A stretch of 64,000 nucleotides of DNA from Dinochytrium kinnereticum. Taxonomy: Eukaryota > Chytridiomycota > Chytridiomycetes > Chytridiales > Chytridiaceae. The translations under genes were made by a program, and so were the position numbers. The notes under the pieces are model-generated. The model was not told where the DNA came from. It was given only the letters and a program-made list of their open reading frames with translations, and did not search any database. The DNA lies in NCBI GenBank assembly GCA_027604005.1, contig JADGJT010000004.1, positions 1-64,000 on the forward strand, in the 5' to 3' direction. Below, one piece after another: positions 1-11,528 of this stretch; positions within the stretch are counted from its first letter, which is position 1; each line of letters starts with the position of its first letter.

Positions 1-144
1 TTTCTTATGCTATTTTTTTTTTAATTTTTTTTTAAAAGCGTTCTGCTTTTTGTTGGTGATGAGTTTTTTTTTTTTTTGTTTTTTTTTTTTTTTTTTTTTT
101 TTGTTCACGGACGGCGTTAACTTATTTTAAAGGGAATTAAGTTG

Positions 145-624
145 TTACTTGAACGCGGCGGCTTGCTGAAAAAAGGTCCTCCAAACAACAAAGCAGTTAT
201 TGGCGATGGATTTTTGACGAATTGCGTGAAGGGTTTCTTCCCACTGAGTTTTTTTTATGGTTTGTTCAGACGAGATAGGCCTTGGATGGAGAAAAAATAT
301 AACCAAAAAAATCATTAAGATTCAAAACCAGCGGATCAAAGTAATAACGTAAACATCGATCAGCACGAAGTGGGAGCAAATAAATAATAACCTGTTTTCC
401 TTTCCCGTTGCATAAAACGATGCTACAGAACAAAAAAAGTTAGGAAGATCCTTCATCGTGGACCATAAACCATCGCTGATAGATTTCACAAATTCCACCG
501 CACTCTGATTCGCCTCATCCACCTTCCGTCTCTTCTGCTGTCTCTGAATGAATGACAATGAGCTCATGTCCGGTAATTCTGACAATTTGAGGTATTGGGC
601 AACACCCTTTTCTAAAGGGCTCAT
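145..624 (-). CDS. hypothetical small protein, two exons (tentative)
   Basis: I do not recognise this protein. Exon 1 (624-427) starts at an ATG and encodes 66 residues with a basic patch (QQKRRKV) and a helical stretch ending near FFCS. A GTAGCA donor at 426 and a CTCAG acceptor preceded by a run of A/T give exon 2 (243-145), which keeps phase 0. Exon 2 encodes a compact sequence with NNCFVVWRTFF before TAA, for 98 residues in total. An unspliced reading (322-624, 100 residues) is also open, but its tail looks like translated intron. The basic patch could be a nuclear localisation signal; this is inference. The gene lies downstream of SWC5 on the same strand, with a poly-T stretch beyond its 3' end. 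Confidence 0.45.
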
Positions 625-662
625 TTTTTTTATTGTTATTTCAAACCAGTAGACTAGATCAC

Positions 663-2229
663 TTAAATCGACCCACTCTTCTTCTCATTAACCTTCTTCA
701 TCATCTTGACAGTCTCACTCTGTCTCTCATACGTCCTGTTCAAAAAGTCCATCTTCTCCAAATGCCTAAAACGGAAAAGAAAAAAAAAGGTTAAACCAAA
801 CCATCTTCAAACCAGCCCAAAAAAAAAAAAAAAAAAGAGCTCACCCATCCTTGTTATGCCTCCTCAACCGATCCCCATCCCCCGTAGCCTCAACATGTCT
901 CATCCAATCCAACTTGCTCTTATCCAACGTGTTCAATTTAGCCGCCTCCTTCCCAACCCCATATCTCGTCGCAATATCTTGCAAAACCGATTTCCGTTGC
1001 GTCACTTTCTTCCCTATCGATGAAGACGAAGACGAGGAGGAGGTGGAGGAAGATGGTGTGCCTTCTTCTGCGGGGTGCTGGTCCTTCTCAGGAGGGGTTG
1101 ACGGGTCAGCGGGGAGGTCTTCAGGTGGATTAATGGGGTCGGTGGTGGTGGAAGATGGGGCGGGGTTGCTTGGGATAGGATCGGGGGTGGGAGCGGTGGT
1201 GGATGTGGCAGGCATTTTAACGGTTTCTGTTACGCTAGGGGCCAAAAATCAGACATCTTCTCTTAGGATCAAAGAATAATAAGCACTTGGCTCACCTGAA
1301 TTCCTCCCCAGCGTACTTGTATGTCCTGAGGACGCGTTCCGTTCTCGGGGCTTGGATAGGTTCCTTTGGTTTGGGCTGCAACCAAAATCAACAAAAGAGG
1401 CAACAGATTAATTTACCTGACGAAAGCAGAATCAAATTACCCAACCTTTTGAGCCTTTGGAGCATTCATGGACTTCCAAATATCATCCAAACGCTTTTTC
1501 CTTGCCTCCTCCTCCGTCATCACTGGCGTTTCACTCTCAGTCTTTTCTTGATTGGGTTTCTCGGCCTTGACGGGTTTGACGGCTCCCTTGCTGGTAGATT
1601 GTCTCGTGACAATATCCTTTTTCAAAGGTGATGCCGCAGCAGAGCTCCTGTATACCCACAGCAAACCACTGGTAAGTTTCGACAAGCGGTTGGGAGGGCA
1701 AGTGGTAGCATCACAAGGATAAGACAACAACACCACAATACACTAACCGAGTCTGCCGTCTCGTCACAATACCCGCTGCAACCGACGCCCGAGTTGTCCT
1801 GGTCCGCTTGACAGGTTCAACCTCCTTTGACCTCGTCTTCCGCTTTACCCCGGCACCACCTCGTTTCGCCCCCCGTTTCTGTGGCTCATCATCATCGTCG
1901 TCATCCTCCTCAGCGACCTCCTCTCCGCCGTCATCACTTCCCTCACTATCATCATCATCACTCGCATCTACATAATAAAAGCAAGTGGGGGAAGTCAGTT
2001 CTGACGCTTATTTGATTTTATTTTTTGGTGGTCCGATTTCATGTATTTTATTTTCGACAATTGTGAGAACGGGTGACTTTGAGGTGATGAGGAGAAGGGA
2101 TGGGATTGAGAGGGCTGAGGAAATAACGTTACCACTTGGGACGTAGTCTTCGTCGCTGTCGTCTTCTTCTTGGCTTTCGTCTTGCGGGTTTGGGGGGGGA
2201 ATTTGGGGACTGCGGTCGGTGGTGGACAT
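663..2229 (-). CDS. SWC5: SWR1-complex subunit Swc5 (BCNT/CFDP1 family)
   Basis: Swc5 belongs to the SWR1 chromatin remodeller, which exchanges H2A for H2A.Z in the nucleus. Six exons fit: 2229-2133, 1967-1748, 1647-1446, 1375-1296, 1234-845 and 765-663, giving 363 residues. The N-terminal half is acidic (runs of D and E) followed by a basic KR-rich part, as usual for the family. The BCNT-C domain is at the C-terminus and is spread over the last two exons: KSVLQDIATRYG, LDKSKLDW, RHNKDG and MDFLNRTYERQ. An upstream block YAGEEF followed by VTETVKM also matches CFDP1/Swc5 proteins. The start at 2229 (MSTTDRSP) is chosen because it opens the acidic region; an in-frame ATG at 2307 would add 26 residues. 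It is head-to-head with the DHODH gene. Confidence 0.9.
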
Positions 2230-2611
2230 GCTTTGTTTTGGGTGAAAGATTTTCTTGCTTTTTTTTTGTTTTTTGTGGTGAGGTTGTGCTCTGTATGCTG
2301 AAGCCATGGAACTGGAAGAGGGGTGGAGGGTTTGGATGGAGAGCGGGGCGGGTGGGGGAGGTTTCTTTTGATTCTTACCACAGAGCAATGGGTTATCATG
2401 AGGGTGTGTGGGTTGCGTGTGCGTTTGGTTGATTAATAGAATGTGGGATGCATTGCACTTCTGAGAGCTAATTCATTGTGAATTCTTGGATATGTCATGC
2501 GTGGTTGAGGTTAACGAATGTTCACTGGCCATTATTGCCAGGGCTCCCTCTCCAAAAAAAATAAACCAAAAAAAAGCGTTCCCTTTGCCTCAACAATTTT
2601 CATCCATCACG
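2230..2611. promoter_or_regulatory. divergent promoter region between SWC5 and DHODH
   Basis: These 382 bases separate two diverging starts and must hold both promoters. I see no clear TATA box. Both flanking coding frames stay open some way into the region, so the true starts could lie further out than called (2307 for SWC5, 2492 for DHODH). Confidence 0.5.
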
Positions 2612-4415
2612 ATGATCGCTGGGCTCAGAGCACCCCGTCCCTCGACGCTGCTCACCCGCCGCTCTCCCCTTTCACGGCCCCCTTCCCACCTCCTCCGTCC
2701 GACTCTCCCCGCACACCCCTACACCACCTCCTCACCGACCTCAAATGCAACAACTTGGACAATCTTGAAGCTCGCGGGAATGGGACTGGGAACGGTGGTT
2801 GGGTTGCTCTATCTGTCGGATACGAGGGCGGCCGCTTGGAAGAATCTTGTCATGCCTGCGATTCATCTGACCATGGATCCGGAGGATGCGCATGTGCTGT
2901 CGATTTGGTTGGCCAAGAATGGGATTGTGCCGAGGGAGAAGGTTGACCCTGAGGCTTACAGTGATGTTTTGGGGGTTGAGGTTAGTTTGGGGTTCTTTAG
3001 AGTTGTTGTTTTTTTTCTCGTCGTTGATCGATGCAGGACTTTAAAAGGTGTTGCTTTTAGGAGGGGTTTACGTTTTGTTGCCTGGCACCATAGCGTCGCG
3101 TTCTTTCTTTTCCTTCCCGTCACGTTCAACTAATTGACGTTCACCATCACAAAACCAGCTCTGGGGTAAAAAGATCGTCAACCCAATCGGTCTAGCCGCC
3201 GGATACGACAAACACGCTGAGGCCATCGACGCCATGCTCAACTTTGGTTTCGGTCTCGTGGAAATCGGCAGCGTCACCCCCGAACCCCAACCCGGCAACC
3301 CCAAACCCCGAATGTTCCGTCTCCCCGACGACAAGGCCGTGATCAATCGATACGGGTTCAACTCTGAAGGCCATCTCACGGCGGAGTCGAGGTTGCGATC
3401 CAGGGTGCGAAACTTTTGGTACGGGGTTTCGCAGGAGGACAGGAAGAATGGGACGGTGGTGGAGCCAGTTGAGGATGAGAAGGAGGCTTATGTTGTTGCT
3501 CCTCCTGCGGGGTTGCCGAGGTCTCTGAGGAGTGGGAGGTTGTTAGGTGTGAACCTTGGGAAGAACAAGGTGTCCCCTGCTGAGTCAAATGAGGACTATG
3601 TGAAGGGGGTGGAGAAGCTTGGGCCTTTTGCTGATTACATTGTGGTGAACATTAGCAGCCCCAACACTCCTGGATTGAGGGCTCTCCAACGCCGCGAGCC
3701 AATGCTTAAGCTTTTACAAGAGGTATGGGATTTCGGTATCTTTTCAAATGGTTTTTTTTTTCTTTTTTTCTTTTCTTCCCTGTCTCTTTCCTCTGTGATC
3801 AGATCTTACCGTCTTTTCTTGGTGAAGGTGAAAGCGGCCAGAGACAAGAACCTGCCTCATAAGCCCCCTGTTGTGGTGAAGGTCGCCCCGGACATGTCCG
3901 ATGAAGAGTTTGAGGATGTGGCTTACGTGATCAAGAAGGCCGGGATCGACGGTGTCATCATCAGCAACACCACCATCTCTCGCCCGTCCTCCATCAAGAG
4001 CGGTGAGTTTGTTTTTTTTGGTTTCTCTCCCAAGAAAACAAAGGAATGGCCAACAGTATCTAACAGAACTCTTGAATCCCCTTCCCCCCTTCCCTCCCGA
4101 TGAGCAGACCCCAAGATCCGCCGCGAATTTGGTGGACTTTCAGGGCCACCCGTGTTCCCCCTCGCCCTCTCCAAGGTTCGCAAGTTCTACGCCCTGACCA
4201 AGGGCGAGATCCCCATCATTGGATGTGGCGGCATCCGATCTGCGGAGGAAGCGATTGCGTTTGCCAAGGCTGGGGCGTCGCTTGTGCAGCTGTACACGGG
4301 GCTTGCGTTTGAGGGGCCGGGGATAGTTGCAGAGATCAAGGAGGGAGTTGCAGAGACGCTGAGGAAGGAGGGCAAGAGCTGGAAGCAGATTGTGGGAGCA
4401 GACCACGGTTGCTGA
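2612..4415 (+). CDS. DHODH: dihydroorotate dehydrogenase, class 2, mitochondrial
   Basis: This enzyme oxidises dihydroorotate to orotate in pyrimidine synthesis and passes electrons to ubiquinone at the mitochondrial inner membrane. Four exons (2612-2980, 3159-3722, 3828-4002, 4108-4415) give 471 residues. Residues 1-45 are rich in R, S, T and P and look like a presequence. A membrane span follows around 48-70 (LAGMGLGTVVGLLYL). FMN and substrate motifs are clear: GLAAGYDKHAEA, NRYGFNSEG, GVNLGKNK, NISSPNTPGLR (the class 2 serine region), VVKVAPD, IISNTT, GGLSGPP, IIGCGGI and VQLYTG. The start at 2612 is preferred because it opens a good presequence, although the frame is open to an ATG at 2492. 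All class 2 signatures are intact, so I expect an active enzyme. Confidence 0.95.
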
Positions 4416-5029
4416 TGGGCGATGGATTGCTTCATCTGGATCTGTGGGGTGTGTTATACGTAGTATGTATGTCCCTAGTGTAGTGAATAATAATAAATAA
4501 ATAAATATAAATAAATAAATAATTTTATTTTGTGATTGATTTCAAGGTGAATGCGCGGGAAATGCGCTGATTGGCCACAGATTATTCGATGAACAGCAAC
4601 TTGATCAGCCATGCATTGCATTGCGAGAGTATTAAATTAATTAATTAAATTAATTAATTATTAATTATTATTTTTGTTATCATTTAATTATCATTTATTA
4701 TTCACTACATAATTATTATCTTTTTATTTTATTATTAATAATAATAAATAAAAGTATAAAAAGGGAGGCCCTTCCATTCCCCTTACACTCACTCACTCTA
4801 CTCACAACAACACACAACAACACAACACACACACACACAACAACAACAACAACAACAACAGCATTCACACCCTCCGCATCCATCCATCCATCACACATGT
4901 TCACCTCAACTACCACAGACCCCACCACACACACACAACACCACCACCGCTCTCACCCACACGCACGCTGAGCCTCTCTTGCTGTCCACCACACACAGCC
5001 ACATCCACACCATCCCTCGCACCAACATC
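4416..5029. other. AT-rich intergenic region and promoter
   Basis: This holds the DHODH 3' end, with repeated AATAAA-like polyadenylation motifs near 4484-4525. A strongly AT-rich stretch of TTAATTAATT type follows (about 4630-4750), then a TATA box, CA/CAA-rich leader sequence and the start of the next gene. No coding sequence is supported. Confidence 0.6.
4755..4762 (+). promoter_or_regulatory. TATA box
   Basis: TATAAAAA sits at the downstream edge of the AT-rich stretch, followed by GGGAGGCC and a long CA-rich leader before the ATG at 5030. The spacing to the ATG is long (about 270 bases), so the leader would be long or contain an unrecognised intron. Confidence 0.55.
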
Positions 5030-5428
5030 ATGCTCACAGACAGCGGCTTTGTCTCGGCCGCAGACAGGGACCCCACCATAAAGTCAGCAACCATCCCCAC
5101 AGCCACAACAACAACCACTACCGCCCCAATCTCCATCGACGAAACGGCCCTCCGCATCCTCCACGACTTTCCCGAATTCACCATCACCACCACCACCACC
5201 GCATCCTCACCCTGTCCATCCCTCTCATCCTCCCTCAACTCGATTCACTCCAGCTCGCCCGTCGCGGATCTGTTTGACATTCCTATCACTGACAGTGATG
5301 AGGAGGATGAGGAGGATGAGGAGGAGGAGTCTGTGGGGAATGTGCTGGTGAGGGGGGGTGATGCTATTGTGGAGAATGATGCTGTGCTTTTGGATATCGT
5401 TGCTGAAGATGGTTGGGAGTTTCTTTGA
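5030..5428 (+). CDS. small acidic low-complexity protein
   Basis: I do not recognise this 132-residue single-exon protein. The start is the ATG at 5030; upstream in-frame codons exist but have no ATG. The N-terminal half is T/S/P-rich with runs of threonine. A short conserved-looking segment (DETALRILHDFPEF) precedes another T/S-rich run. The C-terminal third is acidic (DSDEEDEEDEEEE) and ends WEFL. A TATA box and a CA-rich leader upstream support expression. The acidic tail resembles nuclear or chromatin-associated proteins, but that is only a composition argument. The repeat-rich codons and small size leave some doubt that it is real. Confidence 0.55.
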   Translation: MLTDSGFVSAADRDPTIKSATIPTATTTTTTAPISIDETALRILHDFPEFTITTTTTASSPCPSLSSSLNSIHSSSPVADLFDIPITDSDEEDEEDEEEESVGNVLVRGGDAIVENDAVLLDIVAEDGWEFL

Positions 5429-6073
5429 GTCTTTTTTTTCCAGTTTTGAAAAAGCTTATAGGTTTTATTCTATGATGTGTTGAGCCCTTTGATGATTGAT
5501 TCATCCTTTACTTTGAGAAATTGTATATAACCAGCGCTTGTTTTGTCTGCTTGATTGATTTTTTTTTTTTTGTTGTTGTTTTTTTGAATGATTGTTTAAT
5601 AGAGGAGCAGTAAAAAGAATGGAGAAATGCCCCATTAAATGAATGACCTTCAAAAACTGCTGCCGGAGAACTTGAGCAAAAGACAGTTTACTAAGAATTC
5701 AAAGAAATTGTTAAGCCAGCATGAAAACACGATGCGGCACAGTCAACACCAGGGGGGTGTTACTCTTAAGTAAAAGAAAAAAATAAAACACCGTTAACCC
5801 TCTCGAACAAACACGAGAAGAAGAAGAAAAAAAAAAATCACCTTCAAAGAACAATAATGGAGACCAACGTACACAAATCACGCAAAAGTAAAATGACGCA
5901 AAGATATTTTTCAATCCAACCTTAAACAAAGAAACAACAAGGCGAATCGAAAAACGAGAAAATGCGCCTAAACAGAAAGGAAAGACCACCTCACACGACA
6001 TCAAAAAAAAAAAAAGAAGCTCACCAACACCAGATCACCTCATACAAAAAAAAACAAAAATAGAAAGCAACAC
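5429..6073. other. intergenic, no gene seen
   Basis: This is the space between the 3' ends of two converging genes. It contains poly-T and poly-A runs and short shadow frames only. Confidence 0.5.
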
Positions 6074-9000
6074 TTAAAACCCACATTCACGTCTATGCCT
6101 CTTCCAATCCAACCTCTGACAAAATGCTCCACAATAAAACGCCTTTTTGCATCTCGAGCATCGCATATCACTCGTGGCCTTACAAATAAAGCAAGCCGGA
6201 GCACTCTCCTCCTGGCCATCGTCCATCTTTTCCTCCTTCTTAGACGATAGGATTCTCTCCTCCGTCGCCAACTTTATCTCAATCTCCGCCATCCGCATGA
6301 TGTCATCGTCCGTGAACCTCGTTTCCTCATCTGCGGTCCCGCCAACACCATCTAATCCCCCAACATTTGCCAAGCCTATCGTGTCCTGCGCCATTTCAAC
6401 AATTCTCTCGTCAATCATCCCAACATCCCACCCTCCATTCTTACCACCGTCCTCCATATCCACACCGCTACCGGTATCAACATCATCAGCCTTCCCAGAA
6501 ATATCCTCGTCAGGCCCATCCTCCAATAACCCACCAACGTCTTTCTCATCACTGGCTTCAACCCGCTCCCCATCGGCCAATCCGACAAAGTCACAAACTT
6601 CCTCGTCAGTCACCCTCGCTTCATCTCTGGCCATCTCCGCATCCGTCCCCGCAAACATGTCTGCCGTTAATCCCATTATAAACTCTACCATTTGAGCCGC
6701 TTCCTCGTCAGTCACCCTTGCACCGCCATTTGCGACCCTACCTGCTTTCTCCTCACCCGTTACCTCCACATCAACCATTGGCATCTCAGTCATGTCAGTC
6801 ATTCTCATGTCATCCGCAGCTATCCCGCCAACCCTCTCCTCCTCGGGTAAGCCCATTGGAGCCTCCATTCTGTTGGCCCTTTCGCCAGATATCATCATGT
6901 CGTCCGCAGCTATCCCGCCAACCCTCTCCTCCTTGGGTAAGCCCATTGGAGCCTCCATTCTATTGACCCTTTCGCCAGACATCATCATGTCGTCCTTCGC
7001 GAAATCACTAACATCCCCCGCTCTCGCTCGACTAATAATCTCATTCACATCGACCCCTCCCTTCTCACCGACGTACTCAGCATCAATCAGGTTAACCATC
7101 TTAACCTCCATCCTCCCAACCTTGTAAGTTACCCTCTTATCCTCCTCCCCCATCTCACCAGCATCATCCTTATCCACGACCCCATCACTCACATCCTTCG
7201 CCAAAATCTCAGCCTCCATCTTCTCAGCACTCGCATCCTTAGCCAAAACAATATCAGCGTCCACTTTTTCAGAAATGGTCTCGTCAATCACCCCAGCATC
7301 GTTTTCCACGATTCTACCGATATCCTCCTCCTGCGTCCCTCCGATTGCCTCCTCTTTAGTCGATTGCTTCATCCTCCTCCACGTATCCTCGTCGAGCGCA
7401 AAAATACCTTCCTCAGCCCTATCCTCAACGGCTACAGCCGCATCCTTTTCCTTTTCAACCTCAACCTCATTATCCTCATCACAACCCATTTTACTCTGCT
7501 CTTCATCCACTTTATGAATCCCCTCACTACCCATAACCTCCTCATCATCCTCCTCATCACAAAAACCCATCATATCCTCGTCATCACAATCCATCAATTC
7601 CTCAACCAACTCATCTCCACGCCCAGAATCCCGTTCAACCGTCTCATCGTCACCCTCCCCCACATCAGGCCGAAGACCAACTCCACAAAGCGCCCTCAAA
7701 AACCCCATAATAAGCACATCCCCATAATCATCTCTCCTAAGCGTCCCCGCCCTCAACTCGTCCAACCCGTCCTCATCAAACTCTCTCTCAACATCCGACA
7801 CAGTCTCAACATCATCCTCATCTTCGCTCCCGCCTGTCACGAACAACGGCGAAATGGCGGCGTGAGAAACAAAAGGTGCAATGGCTGACCACTCCGGTAG
7901 CTCTATGGCATCCTCTATTTGTCTTGTCCCAGTTGAGCATGAACAAATTTGCCCTGATAGGGAGCAATCACCATCACCCCGCCACTCACATTCTAAACCA
8001 TGTCGGAAACTCCTGCATCTCTCCACAACAACACAAAGAAACTGTTCCCAGATGTTCCTCTCCTCCTCATCTGTGAAGAGTCGTACTACACCTCTCTCCA
8101 TAATCTTCCCAACGCACTCCCTAACCTCTTCACGAACCCCCAAAACCAACGCATCAACCACCACGGTCCCACCAGCTTCATCAACCCTTAACCCTCTACT
8201 AAAAATCAACGTATGGACATCCCTGTTATTGGGCTGCATAAGCGCAACAGGGAGTCCTTTATCCCCGTCCCGGGCAACCTGGAGAATAAGTTGGGAGACG
8301 GTGTGGTGGACGTATTGAAGGATGTTGGAAGAGACAGGAGAGGCGTTTGAGAGGTGGGATTTCAGCCAAAGGTCGTTGGTTTGACGTGGGAGTAGTGGGC
8401 AGTCTTGAAGGGAGATGCGGTGAAAGTTCCAGGGTGTAAAGGCTTGGGCCTTATCCTGCGTTATTGGGAAATAGCTGTTTGAGAGTCGGGATCGCTTGGA
8501 TCGTAAAATGTCGACATCAATCTTTTGGATGAGAATGTGAGCGTGCCATCAGTTGTGGATTAATAAAAGCAAATCTGACGAGAAGACTGAAATCACATGG
8601 CAATACGTGTGGAAAACTATAAAAAGACCAACAAGAATCGTAATCAACAAACCTCAAATCTTCCTTTCATAACCGCTACTTGCGCCTTTCCAAAATTCAC
8701 AGGATAAGGCACTCTTACCCGCCATTCCCTCCCCCGAACAAGAACACTCGCCTCACAAGATGACACCGGAACAACCCGCACATTCATCTCACTACTTTTC
8801 AATTCGGGGCAATTCACAGCAACAATAAACCCAGTGACCTCCTTACACTTATCGCCAAAAAAAAACTCAACAACTACACTTCTCTCTTCCACCCTCCCCG
8901 AAGGAACTTTCTTCAGCTTTTCTATCTCACTAGGGTTATTGGGTCGATAGGGAGAGACCATCACAGCTTTATCGGAAACCGAAAACTCTGCCACCTTCTT

Positions 9001-11294
9001 CATCTTCGGCGACTTTCCAGTAACGTGAACAACTGCACAAAGAGATAATTTGGTCGTCTCAATATTTCCCATAACAATCGCCGGGACCCCCCAAAACGAT
9101 ACCACAAGATCCCCTGAGGGCTCATCAGTGATAACAACTCTCAGGTTCTCTCGCTCGCCCTCTGCCTGGATGCGACCGTAACAAACTTGAAGAGCCGTGA
9201 TGGCGGTCTTGCGTTCTCCTTTCTCTATCTCACAGTGGAAAAATAAAGGCCATGAAGACATGTGGTCCAGTTCGGATAAAGAGTCGAGGTTTGCACGGGG
9301 CACCTGAAAGACGATGCAAACAACATAAGGAATCCTCGCCCATCCAGAAAGTTTTCCAAATCCATTCGAAGTGTCATAATTAAACTCTGGTTTAAAGTCT
9401 CTCTCAATATTGACCGGGTGAACGCCATGAATGTGCATCTGAACCCGGAGGTCAAGAAAATAATCAACTAGCTCGCTTCTCCTGTTCTCAGCTGCGAGCA
9501 AAGAACAGAAAGAACTCATGATCCCATTCCAGCCAGAGTAAACGCGACCCTTGAGATGAAGCAAAAGCAAGGTAAATCCTTGGGCCTGCAGAACACCCAA
9601 ATCCATTTCCTTCGTATCGAGGCTCTTGATATTCTTCAAAAACTCTAGCTTTCTCGAAGCATCCGATGACTCGGTAAAAAAATGGTGAAGAAAATATGCC
9701 ATTTCATTCCGGTCAAACAGCATGGGAAGTTCTGCAGATGTGAGGTCCCCTTTGCTTGTAATGGATCCTTCCATCCCAACAATCTTCCAAGGAAGTCTGA
9801 CCCACTTCATATCATCTTGCTCCCTGGTGAGAAAGGATTTCGATGAAAAACATGAGGGTTCAACGAGAGGCTCAACACCAAATAACGCTGCAAAAGTAAT
9901 CGCATCACAGCAAGTATGGAATTGAGTGACTGCACTCAAGCTCAAATTCGATGGTTGTATCACATTTGTGTAGAAGACTGAAGAGGGTGAAACCTTCAAC
10001 AATGGGGAGGAGGCAACAAACAGGTTAAGAAATCCAACCTCCTCGGCAAGTGTAGACGCGTCAATCACATTAAACATCAAGGGCGCGTTTCTATCACGTC
10101 CAGGAAAGTTTCCGTAATCATCAGTATCCAAATTAAGCGGCGTGGAGGACGACGATGACGTGAAATACCCCGTCTCACTTGATCCAGTGCTAGATATGTA
10201 CTGAAGCGCCATTCCAAGTGCCAGCGCATCTCCCGCGAAAACTCGGATCATCAAATGGTTTTCTGTACCAGTGTTTCTGACCATCTCAAGAGCTCGCTTG
10301 AAAGACGTCATCCACTGACTAAACTGGGATTTAGCAGCTACAACGCACTGCTGGTAAAATTCCCTCCTGTCATTCGTCCCAGCAGCACTATCGTAATTTG
10401 TAAAGACGAAATCAAGGTGAAACCCAAGCAAAGGATCAATGGCCGCCTTCAACAGCCGCACGGGACCGTCAACCGAGTAGCACATTGTAGGGTTAGGAAA
10501 CGCGGCTCCCTCGAGGGCATCTGGGTCACAGGAGGTCGTCCCAGTCTTTGAAAAGTGTTCGCCCAAGGCTTTACGATGAAATTGAAATGGGGAGCCGCTA
10601 GTCCCCACCTCAACATTCGAATGCATTCTCGCAGGAACCACCAACGCGTCCTCGAACTTCTTCCGAAACTTCTTCTTCTGCGACTTGGACATTTCTTGCG
10701 TGTGAAGCCAGTGGGTCCAGACGGAAGAGACCTGCGCGAGGGTTCTCTGACTGCACATGCGGATGAAACCACCATAAGGGCTCGTGTTCCACGCCTCGAT
10801 GTCTTGCGAACGCTCAACGAGTTTACGACACTGGAACCACATCAGCTTTAGCGATTCCTGGTCAAGACGCCTATGAAAAAAGATGTTCCAAATAGAGTCG
10901 GAGGTGAGGTCCGAAACGTCATGTGAGAAAAGGGTAAAAAGCAGAATGTTTCGGGCTGCGAATCACATTGATATGCGCGTTAAAGGTTGTCTATTTAGTG
11001 AATGCCGTCATCACTGAGTAAAAGAGATGGAAACAAGGAGGGAAGAAGCCTACCAAGGACCGCTGGCTCGAAATCACAACAGGTGAAGTCAAGGTCGACT
11101 TTAAAGCCGTTCTCAGATGCTATTCTCCCAACAACATGATGGATGGTAAACAGAATGTCACGAGGGTCACCACATCCGAGCAAGAGAACTGTAGCGCACT
11201 TTTCGGGAGCGAGGTATTCAACGAGGTTGGCGGCTGGAAAGTCACCAAAGGGATGCAAAGGAAGTCCCTTCCGGTATCGTAACGGTGCTGCCAT
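6074..11294 (-). CDS. large DUF4470 and MYND zinc-finger protein
   Basis: Three exons (11294-11054, 10955-8653, 8521-6074) join in phase to give 1,663 residues. The N-terminus has the DUF4470 pattern: LLLGCGDPRDILFT at about residue 40, DLDFTCCDFEPAVLARNILL across the first intron, then a WNIFFH segment. The middle is a long folded region typical of DUF4470-MYND proteins of fungi. From about residue 1000 the chain becomes acidic and D/E/M/G-rich and holds a 30-residue tandem repeat. A MYND finger closes the protein (CFICKATSDMRCSRC, YC, C, H, H, C with all zinc ligands present). MYND fingers bind proline-rich partners; the role of DUF4470 is unknown. It shares a 234-base divergent promoter with the ZNFX1-like gene. 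Translating the 8240-10842 part as separate frames would wrongly split this gene in two. Confidence 0.85.
6811..6990 (-). repeat. 90-bp tandem repeat, two units, in coding sequence
   Basis: Unit 1 is 6811-6900 and unit 2 is 6901-6990; they differ at a few positions only, and a partial third copy starts at about 6985. The period is 30 codons, so the frame is kept. Each unit encodes a peptide containing RMEAPMGLP and ERVGGIAADD. It lies in the acidic C-terminal part of the DUF4470-MYND protein. Confidence 0.9.
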
Positions 11295-11528
11295 TTCCGT
11301 GTCGTTTCGAGGCAATAATGGTTGTTCGTCAAAGGAACGTGAGGGAAAAAAGCAAGTGTTTCCCACGGCCTTTTTGGGAGATGAGGAAGAAAAAAATATG
11401 ATGTGACGTGCATGTAGAGCACAAAAATATAAAGGGGAAAAAAGACGAGACGTAGAAATTGACTCAAGAATCAAGGCAACGGTAGGTCCAACGAGCCTCA
11501 CTCGATAGTTTAACAGAGAATAGCGTCG
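11295..11528. promoter_or_regulatory. compact divergent promoter
   Basis: Only 234 bases separate the start of the DUF4470-MYND gene (minus) from that of the ZNFX1-like gene (plus). No obvious TATA box is seen. Such close head-to-head spacing permits co-regulation; this is inference. Confidence 0.6.

Noticed and set aside
851..1279. 142-codon plus-strand frame opposite SWC5
   Set aside because: It is antisense to the conserved BCNT-C exon and reflects D/E/S-rich codons read backwards.
6147..6695. 182-codon plus-strand frame
   Set aside because: It is the shadow of the acidic region of the DUF4470-MYND gene; serine-rich composition comes from reversed D/E codons.
7364..7888. 174-codon plus-strand frame
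   Set aside because: It is antisense to the acidic region of the DUF4470-MYND gene.
8644..10842. Separate 732-codon gene distinct from the MYND frame at 6074-8239
   Set aside because: An in-phase intron (8652-8522) and an upstream DUF4470 exon join both frames into one gene.
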